From JBCBKP01 sp038746265 (lineage in GTDB: Bacteria > Planctomycetota > Phycisphaerae > Phycisphaerales > UBA1924), in contig JBCDKU010000108.1 in NCBI GenBank assembly GCA_038746265.1, forward strand, positions 1 through 5,924: 5,924 nt of DNA, in the 5' to 3' direction. Shown in pieces: positions 1 through 5,800 of the stretch. Made by a program: the position numbers and the translations under genes. The notes below the pieces were generated by a model. That model saw only the letters and a program-made list of their open reading frames with translations. It was not told the origin of the DNA and did not search any database. Within the stretch, counting starts at the first letter, position 1, and each line of letters begins with the position of its first letter.

Positions 1-408
1 GATCGACGCGGCCGAGGCGGCGGCGAAGGCCTCGATGCGGTCGCCCAGCACGACGACCCAGTCGGGGCGCAAGAGCTCGAAGCTCCTGCCGAACCGCGCG
101 ACGCCGCGGCCGACCGCCTCGACATCAGCGTACCGGCCGGTCCTGCCGGCGGTCTGCATCGGGATCGAGTCCGCGACCTCGAAGCGGGCTTTGACATCGC
201 GGAAGGTCAGCGCGGGCGAGACGAGGTGGCTCCCCGCGGCGATGACCCGCAGCTCAAGGCCCGCCTGCCTGTTCACCGCCTCCATCACCGGCGCGAGCAG
301 CCCGAACTCGGCGCGCGAGCCCGTCACCACCGCGACCACGCGCGGCCGCACGGCGTCGGGACGCCCGGTGCTCTCACGCTGCGGCTCGGCCCAGCCCTCG
401 CCGATCAT
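1..408 (-). CDS. neuC: NeuC/LegG-type hydrolysing UDP-sugar 2-epimerase, N-terminal part (runs off left edge)
   Basis: Minus-strand frame open from 408 to base 1 without a stop: 136 residues of a protein usually about 370-390 long. After a loose leader, residues 24-38 read VVAVVTGSRAEFGLL, the N-terminal Rossmann strand and loop of NeuC-type epimerases. Residues 118-127 (VVVLGDRIEA) carry the GDRxE motif typical of NeuC/LegG; WecB-type epimerases usually have a GDT-like motif there. The family removes UDP from a UDP-HexNAc with inversion at C2, giving ManNAc or its 2,4-diacetamido analogue, the substrate of NeuB. The start is uncertain: ATG at 408 is preceded only by a weak G-run (417-421), another in-frame ATG lies at 456, and a GTG at residue 20 would give a leader nearer family length. 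An in-frame TAG at 463-465 limits extension. It shares the strand of neuB but is separated from it by an opposing lipoprotein gene, so it probably has its own promoter. Sialic versus legionaminic substrate cannot be settled here. Confidence 0.85.
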   Translation of the reverse strand, partial: MIGEGWAEPQRESTGRPDAVRPRVVAVVTGSRAEFGLLAPVMEAVNRQAGLELRVIAAGSHLVSPALTFRDVKARFEVADSIPMQTAGRTGRYADVEAVGRGVARFGRSFELLRPDWVVVLGDRIEAFAAASAASI

Positions 409-456
409 CGTGACCGCCCCCGGTTGCCGTTGTCGAGTCCTCGCACGACCGATCAT
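401..456. repeat. Pair of 8-bp direct repeats CCGATCAT, 48 bp apart
   Basis: CCGATCAT occurs at 401-408 and 449-456. On the minus strand each copy reads ATGATCGG, and because the offset is 48 bases (16 codons) both ATGs are in the epimerase frame and begin with Met-Ile-Gly. They may simply be two alternative starts, or a repeated operator-like site; 8 bp is short enough to be chance. Confidence 0.4.
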
Positions 457-508
457 TGGCGGCTACCGTCGCCCCGGCGGAACTCGCCCGCGCCACGAGG
501 AGATCACG
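409..508. promoter_or_regulatory. Divergent intergenic spacer between neuC-like gene and lipoprotein gene
   Basis: These 100 bases separate the minus-strand epimerase start (408) from the plus-strand lipoprotein start (509), so promoters for both genes must lie here or inside the genes. I see no convincing -35/-10 pair on either strand. TTGTCG (430-435) followed by GATCAT (451-456) has a spacer of only 15 and a poor -10. The left half may be coding if the epimerase starts at 456. It also contains one copy of an 8-bp direct repeat described separately. Confidence 0.5.
497..502 (+). promoter_or_regulatory. Shine-Dalgarno GAGGAG fixing the lipoprotein start
   Basis: GAGGAG sits 6 bases before the ATG at 509. 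This selects that ATG over the far upstream in-frame ATG at 35, which would add 158 residues of unlikely sequence antisense to the epimerase gene. Confidence 0.8.
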
Positions 509-952
509 ATGACCCGCACGACGCTTCCCTTGCTCTCTGCCGCACTCACGCTCGGACTGGTTCTCGGCGGTTGCTCGACCGGCGACCGGTTCGACGTCTA
601 CGGCGTCTCGGTGCTCCAGTTCGAGAGCCCGCCGCCCCAGGTGGGCCGCGACATCGCCCAGCGGGTGCTGATGCTCGACGAGCCGCCGACGCCCGCCGCG
701 CTGCAGGGCCGGGGGCTGGATGATTCCCGAGACCGCGAGGTGAGCCGGGGTCGCGTGGTGTTCACCGATACCAGCGGCGTGCGGTACTCGATCGATGAGG
801 TGGCGCTGCCGACGGGCAATGTGATCGTGCTCTCGACGAGCGAGACACCCCTGGGTGAGTTCGACGCCGACGAGAACGGAGAGCCGCAGCTGCGGTTGCT
901 CGATGCCGCGATCGGCGCCCTCGAGGCCGCGGGCTACACCCGCCGCCGCTGA
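509..952 (+). CDS. Small predicted lipoprotein of unknown function (147 aa)
   Basis: The first 22 residues form a classical lipoprotein signal: one Arg at position 3, a hydrophobic stretch rich in Leu and Ala (6-19), then the lipobox Leu-Gly-Gly-Cys with Cys22 as the predicted lipidated residue. Ser follows at +2, which in diderm bacteria with a Lol system favours the outer membrane. The mature part is about 126 residues, acidic, with a Pro-rich patch (SPPPQ) after the first 15-20 mature residues, a central beta-rich segment (GRVVFTDTSGVRYSIDEVAL) and a C-terminal helix ending in three Arg. It contains no further Cys. I do not recognise the family. A strong Shine-Dalgarno supports the start. 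It is the only plus-strand gene here, divergent from the epimerase and convergent with neuB with 3 bp between stops. Nothing ties it to sugar synthesis except position; it could be an unrelated insertion between neuB and neuC. Confidence 0.85.
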   Translation: MTRTTLPLLSAALTLGLVLGGCSTGDRFDVYGVSVLQFESPPPQVGRDIAQRVLMLDEPPTPAALQGRGLDDSRDREVSRGRVVFTDTSGVRYSIDEVALPTGNVIVLSTSETPLGEFDADENGEPQLRLLDAAIGALEAAGYTRRR

Positions 953-965
953 GCCTCAGCCCGCG
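928..965. terminator. Weak candidate bidirectional hairpin at the convergent gene ends
   Basis: CGCGGGCT (928-935) and AGCCCGCG (958-965) are exact 8-base inverted repeats with a 22-base loop containing both stop codons. Its right arm overlaps the 948-960 palindrome, so the two structures are mutually exclusive. GC-rich, no U-tract; at most a transcription-slowing or 3'-end-protecting structure, and such matches arise easily at this base composition. Confidence 0.3.
948..960. repeat. Perfect palindrome GCTGAG-C-CTCAGC across both convergent stop codons
   Basis: Six-base arms at 948-953 and 955-960 flank C954. The lipoprotein TGA (950-952) and the neuB stop (TCA on plus, 956-958) lie symmetrically in the two arms. 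As RNA it could form a 5-bp stem with a 3-base loop in either direction. No T-run follows on either side, so a standard intrinsic terminator is not supported. Confidence 0.6.
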
Positions 966-2134
966 AGACGCTCGGGCGCGAGCGCGACGTGGTCGGGCGT
1001 GAGCAGCGTGTCCGCCTCGGCAGGTGCACGCAGGGTCTGACCGAGCACGTCACCCAGCAGGTACGGCGCGAGCCCCGTACCCGGCCGCTTGATGGTCAGG
1101 TCGGAGGCCGTGAGCACGTGCCCCGCCGGCAGGTCGCGAGCGGCGACCAGCGACTGCCGGCTCACCTCGCGCACGTCGCGCTCGCAGTCCAGCACAACCT
1201 TCTCCGCGGGGTGCTCTGTGGCGAGCCAACCCGCCTCGGCGAGGTCGGCGAGATCGCCGTCGGGCATCCGGAAGTAGCGCTCGATGTCGTCCAGGTCGCG
1301 CGGCTTGCTCGGGTCACGCACACCGCCCACGGCCGATCGAAGCCGGAGCCCCGCGTACGCGTGCTCGCGGTAGGAATCGAGCTCCTCGACCTGCAGCGAC
1401 GCGGCGTGGTCGGGTCCCTCGGCGTCCGTATCGAACGTGACGTGCTTCTCGAGGATGGTCGCGCCGAGCGCCACGGCGTGAGAAGCGGCCGCGACGCCGA
1501 CCGTGTGATCGCTGTATCCCACTGCGCCGTCGTGCCGCTCGGCGAGGACGCGGATGCCGCCGAGAGCCGCCTCGTCCCAGGGCGTGGGGTAGCTGCTGAC
1601 GCACTGCAGCACGCCGAGTTGATCTTTGATCGGCGTGAGCCAGCCGAGCGCGCGATCGACCTCGGGCAGCTCGGCCGCGCCGGTGCTGATGATCAGCGGC
1701 GAGCCTGTTGCGGCGAGCCGCTCGAGCAGCGGGCGGTTGATGATGTCGGGGCTCGCGGACTTGTACGCGTCGAACCCGATCCGCTCGGCCTCGCTGACAA
1801 GATCAATGCTGAAGACCGACGCGATCGCATCGATCTGCGCCCGCCATGCCCGCTCCGCGACTCGCGCGAGCTGGCCCGGCGAAAGCTGGAGCCGCTGCAG
1901 CATCTCGACCGGTTCGCTCTCGCCCGCCGCTTTCTGATAGAGCGCGAGCTTGGCGTCGCGGCTCATCAGCATGTGCGCGTCGAAGAGCTGGACCTTGATC
2001 GCGTCCGCGCCCGCCTCCGCCGCGGCGTCCACGAGCTCGAGTGCTCGGCCGATGTCGCCGTCGTGGTTCACGCCCAGCTCGGCGATGATGTAGGGCCGGG
2101 CTTTGCAGCCGATGTCGCGGTCACCGATCTTCAT
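956..2134 (-). CDS. neuB: NeuB-family N-acetylneuraminate/legionaminate synthase with SAF domain
   Basis: 392-residue enzyme that condenses phosphoenolpyruvate with ManNAc or a 2,4-diacetamido analogue to give a nine-carbon acid. The NeuB TIM barrel spans about residues 12-270: AELGVNHDG (18-26), KVQ (47-49), YKSAS (124-128), STGA (150-153), GYSDHT (206-211) and EKHVT (229-233). His210 and His231 match the two metal-binding histidines of the family, including their 21-residue spacing. A C-terminal SAF (antifreeze-like) domain runs about 322-385 with KRPGTG (349-354); Arg350 probably corresponds to the family arginine that reaches into the partner subunit's active site. The protein is roughly 40 residues longer than usual NeuB (about 350), and the excess lies between barrel and SAF (about 272-322). 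The ATG overlaps the upstream neuA-like stop by one base (TGATG), and GAGGG (2142-2146) sits 7 bases before it, so translation is probably coupled. Neuraminic versus legionaminic product is not decidable from the sequence; a PseI function is less likely given the neighbouring NeuC homologue. Confidence 0.95.
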   Translation of the reverse strand: MKIGDRDIGCKARPYIIAELGVNHDGDIGRALELVDAAAEAGADAIKVQLFDAHMLMSRDAKLALYQKAAGESEPVEMLQRLQLSPGQLARVAERAWRAQIDAIASVFSIDLVSEAERIGFDAYKSASPDIINRPLLERLAATGSPLIISTGAAELPEVDRALGWLTPIKDQLGVLQCVSSYPTPWDEAALGGIRVLAERHDGAVGYSDHTVGVAAASHAVALGATILEKHVTFDTDAEGPDHAASLQVEELDSYREHAYAGLRLRSAVGGVRDPSKPRDLDDIERYFRMPDGDLADLAEAGWLATEHPAEKVVLDCERDVREVSRQSLVAARDLPAGHVLTASDLTIKRPGTGLAPYLLGDVLGQTLRAPAEADTLLTPDHVALAPERLAG

Positions 2135-2862
2135 CAGGCGGCCCTCGCGGTGGTCGTGGCGCGGGTGAGGATCGCGTCCGCGACGAGCAGGTCGATCTCC
2201 GAATCGATATCGATGACCTCGCCCTCGCGGGTCTTTACACCGCGGCGGTCACGGCCGAGGAAAGCGTGCGGGCCGGGATCGACACCCGGGATCTCGCAGA
2301 AGAGCGCCTCGCGCGTCACCGCGAGCACGCCGCCGTCCGGGATGAACGCGGGCGGGAGTTCCTGGCGCCGATAGACGCTGTGGTTGAGCGTGTCGCCCTG
2401 CCACGGCTGCACGGCTTCGCAGTCGCTCCCGAGCGTGGTCATCCACCACGGGTGATGCTTGCCGACCGGGCAGTAGCTCTGCACGGAGTCGCAGCGTGTC
2501 TTGTGCAGCACGCTGACGGCGCGATCGATCAGGTCCGGAGGTCTGACCGGGACGTTGCCGTAAAGAATGACGATGGCATCGGCGTCGTTTCGATCGTTGA
2601 TGGCGGATCGGACGGCGTCATCGACCGTCGCGGTGTCGCTCGCGAGATGCGGATCACGTGCATGTGTCACGACGCTTCGCTCGCGGGCGATCTCGAGCAC
2701 GTCCGCGTCGTCGCTCGAGACGATGATTTCATCGAGCGACTCGCTCGCGAGGGCATGATCGAGCGTCCACGCGACGCACGGCTGGCTCGCGACGAGGCGG
2801 GTGTTCTTGCCGGGTAGGCCTTTGGAGCCGGCCCGCGCGAGGATAACGCCGAGCGTGGTCAA
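2134..2862 (-). CDS. neuA: CMP-nonulosonate synthetase (acylneuraminate cytidylyltransferase family), TTG start
   Basis: 242-residue cytidylyltransferase that would couple CTP to a nonulosonic acid, giving the CMP-sugar donor. Residues 9-20 read ARAGSKGLPGKN, the nucleotide-binding signature of the family; IIVSSDD (46-52) is the next conserved strand. RRQELPPAF (165-173) with DGGVLAV (176-182) matches the substrate-pocket region usually written RRQDLP...NGAIY; FLGRDRRG (201-208) and VIDIDSEIDL (216-225) form the typical C-terminus. The segment usually reading QPTSPLR is here YGNVPVRPP (101-109), an atypical variant. I chose TTG at 2862 because it puts the signature at the normal distance from the N-terminus, has AGGAG 8 bases upstream and overlaps the preceding TGA as TTGA. 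The in-frame ATG at 2928 would add 22 Arg/His-rich residues lying antisense-frame within the neighbouring gene. The gene lies between the MAF-like gene and neuB in one operon. NeuA, LegF or PseF specificity is not resolved; NeuA/LegF is favoured by context. Confidence 0.9.
   Translation of the reverse strand: MTTLGVILARAGSKGLPGKNTRLVASQPCVAWTLDHALASESLDEIIVSSDDADVLEIARERSVVTHARDPHLASDTATVDDAVRSAINDRNDADAIVILYGNVPVRPPDLIDRAVSVLHKTRCDSVQSYCPVGKHHPWWMTTLGSDCEAVQPWQGDTLNHSVYRRQELPPAFIPDGGVLAVTREALFCEIPGVDPGPHAFLGRDRRGVKTREGEVIDIDSEIDLLVADAILTRATTTARAA
2142..2146 (-). promoter_or_regulatory. Shine-Dalgarno GAGGG for neuB inside the end of neuA
   Basis: On the minus strand GAGGG lies within the last codons of the neuA-like gene, 7 bases before the neuB ATG. 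It supports the start at 2134 and independent or re-initiating ribosome entry at the overlapping stop-start. Confidence 0.65.
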
Positions 2863-5800
2863 GCGACAATCTCCTGCGTGGCGGTGACGGCGATCTCTGG
2901 TTTGATGTCGTCGCGTGCTGCGGCCCACAGTGATTCAAGCGATTCTGAAGCGTCGCACGGCACGATGAGCATCGAGCGGTCGCGTCGCGCCCGCGCAAGC
3001 GTGGGAAGCGGGAACGGCTCGATCCGCGCGTCGGGGACCGCGATCGGCGTCGGGTCGATCGCAGCGCTGCCGGTCGCGAGGATCCATGAGTCGTAGAAGG
3101 CTTCGATCTCCTGATACGACTCGTCGCAGCGGACGATGCGGGGCACGATCCACGTTGACGGCAGCCCGCCCCGGCCGCGCTCGATCGAACCCGACGCGAG
3201 ATCGGCCGCGCGCCCGACGATCTCCTCGTGCCGGTCCTGGCCGTGCATACCGGCGTAGAGCTCGGGCGAGATCGCGAGCAGATCGACCGAGAGCACATCG
3301 ATGCCCGCGTCGAGCAGCATCTCATTGGTAACGCCAGTCTCGAGCAGATCGGTCCGGACATGGATCGCCGCGACGCCCGCGTTGCGTGCCTCGCGGATGA
3401 CCTCGAGCGCAGCCGGGTGCATGAGCGGGTCGCCGACACCGTGCAGCGTGAGCGCGGTGTCGGGGCGTGCCGTGCCAAGCTCGCGGACGAGTGCGATCGC
3501 CGTGTCCTTATCGATCGGCGATCGCTCTCCACGCTGCGAGTCACCCGCGCGGAGCCACGCGGACCACACCCCGAGCGAGAGGCGTCCGGTGCAGAGCTCG
3601 AGCTCGAGGTGCTGCGGGGCGGCGTCGCGCGGCGATGCAGCGGATTCGATCGCGCGAACCAGTTCATCACCGCTTACGCTGAGCCAGTCGTCGCCGAGCC
3701 GCTCGATCGCCTCACCGATCCATGCCGCGCGCTCGGATGCGTCCGCGACGACGCGGCGACCCAGATCGCGGATGCTCGGCGGCACGCGCACGCACAGGCC
3801 CTTGCCGATCGGGTCGGCCTGCGGCGCCCGCGGCGAGTAGCCGAGCAGGCCGCCGATGGTCGCGAACGGATTGACCGTCTCAGCGCCCTTCGCGAGCGCT
3901 TCGACGGCCTGCCGATCGAGCACCGCGCCCGCGAGCCCGGGCGGCGCTTGGGCGATGATGATGCCGGTCGCCTCGGGGTGCGACGCGCGGCGGTGTACCA
4001 TCTTCGATGCGATCACCGGATCCACAAGCGCCCAGTCCGCGCCGCACACGAGCGCGGCGTCGAGGTTCGCCTCGGTCATGACGTCGAGCAAGAGCTTTGG
4101 ATCGAGTGATTCGTCGGCCGCGGTCGTCCCGCCGAGCCCGCCGCGCCAGGCGTCGATCGAGAACAGTCTCGACCGCCCCACCGCTCGCGTCCGCTCGCGC
4201 AGCCGCTCGCCGTCGATCTCAACGATGCGGACGCGTTCCTCGCCGACCAGCGGGCCGAGCAGCCGCGCGGTCACGTCGCGGCTCGCGCCCGCAACAAACA
4301 CCTGCTCGATGTTCTCCGCCTGCAGCACACGCCGAACGGTGAGCTGCAGCGCGTTCTCGCCGCGGGCGATGGGCGTCGCGAGATCCCGCGGCGTGCCGAG
4401 ACCGCCGGTATCCGGATCCGCGAAGATCACCGCGCCGATCCGGACTTTCTGCGACGGCTCGACCTCGATCTCGCCCTTGCGGCGGCCCTCGACGCGGAGC
4501 GTCTGGTCATCCAGCGCGGCGAGCGCATCCTTGGTCATGCGTCCGACCTCATCCGAGGCATCGCCGAGCCACACCACGTTCTGGATATCGCGTGCGATCT
4601 GGCGCCGCTGCTTCTCGCGGTCGCTGATCTCGCCCGATTCGATCGACAGACGCCGGTCCTGCTTGAAGCGGTTCAGCGCCCCGGCCTGGTTGATGAACTG
4701 CGTCATCTCGTACGCCGGCTCGATCTGCCGCACGCGGTCGCGCTTGCGGTAGACGTCGTCGATCAGCCGATCGACCGCGGCCGGGTCGTCGAAGCGGCCG
4801 GCCATCTCTTCGAGCAGCTCGACGGTGTCGTCGCAGAGCTTCCGCACCTCGGCCGCCTGGCCCACAACCATCTGCAGGTGCTCGCGCAGCCGATCGACGC
4901 GGTCCTCGCCGAGGTCGGCGGGCGTTTCGGGCAGGCTGATCTCGCCGCGATCACCGCAGGCCGCCATCGCGTCGGCGAGCGGCATGATGTCCGCGCCGAG
5001 CTTTGCGACACCGCCCTCTGTCGCGTCGATCACGGTCAGCCCCATGAGCCGATCCTGCTGGAAGTCCGACTCGAACTGTGCGAGGTACGACACCAGCTGC
5101 TCATCGGTGTAGATGGGCCTGCCAAGCTGATCGACGTGCTGGCTGAGCAGCGCGCGCTGCCTCGCGACGCGCTCCCACTCGAACGCCTCGAGCGAGCGGA
5201 AGGGACCGAGCTCGGACGCCCAGACGTCGTGGATCGCCGCGCCGGCGGCGTAGTACTGGTTGTCCGTGAACCCGAGATCGAGCCCGATCGTGATGACCGG
5301 GTCGCAGCCGAGGTGCCGCGCGAGGTAGCACGCGAGGTGCGCGACCGTCGAGCCCAGCTTGAGCGTGCCGAGCGGGCGGTAGAGCTCCGAGCCGATCACC
5401 TGATCGAACCACTCGTCGGTTGTCACGCGCACACGCCCCGGGAAGCTGGTCATGATCGCGGGGCTGCACTTGGGCTCGACGACGAGCGTCACGCCCTCGA
5501 CGTCCTCTGCGCTCAGCCCCTCGTAGAACCGGCCCGAGATCTCATGGTGGTCGAGCGCGACGACGAAGTGCGGCTTGATCCCCCGCGCGAGCAGCGGCTT
5601 GAGCACCGTCTGCACCGCGATGATCACGAAGCGATCACGCACACCGGGCTCCGCGAGCTGATCGATGTTCCGCTGCAGGCTCGGGCCCGCGGCGACGACG
5701 ATCGCGGGCTTGCCCGCGGCGGCGCCCGCGAGGTCGAGCACGCCGGGCCGCGTGACGTAGTCGCGTACGTTCCGCAGCAGGTTGTGCATCGTCGTCGTCG

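Noticed and set aside
424..469. Possible sigma-70 promoter before the lipoprotein (TTGCCG or TTGTCG with GATCAT or TACCGT)
   Set aside because: Spacings are 15 or far from 17 and the -10 matches are poor; not enough to call a promoter.
35..508. In-frame upstream extension of the plus-strand lipoprotein gene (ATG at 35)
   Set aside because: The 158 added residues are Ser/Thr/Arg-rich antisense sequence over the epimerase gene. The signal peptide and strong Shine-Dalgarno mark the start at 509.
989..2374. Long plus-strand open frame (461 codons) opposite neuB and neuA
   Set aside because: The composition is Arg-, Asp- and Val-rich without motifs, and it lies antisense to two clearly recognised enzymes; typical of GC-rich DNA.
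2863..2928. ATG at 2928 as the start of the neuA-like gene
   Set aside because: It would add a 22-residue Arg/His-rich leader before the family's normal N-terminus, while TTG 2862 has a well-spaced AGGAG and the expected overlap with the upstream stop.
3595..3609. Short tandem GAGCTC/CTCGAG repeats in the large gene
   Set aside because: Explained by alternating Leu-Glu codons (LELEL) in a conserved strand; no independent repeat structure.
2729..3670. Minus-strand open frame of 313 codons in another frame of the large gene and neuA start
   Set aside because: Almost entirely Arg and Ser; a frame shadow of two coding regions.
3228..4109. Plus-strand open frame of 293 codons opposite the large fusion gene
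   Set aside because: Arg-rich, no domain pattern, fully antisense to a frame with recognisable domains.
3856..4752. Plus-strand open frame of 298 codons opposite the large fusion gene
   Set aside because: Ser/Arg-rich low-information translation with no motif; shadow of the minus-strand gene.
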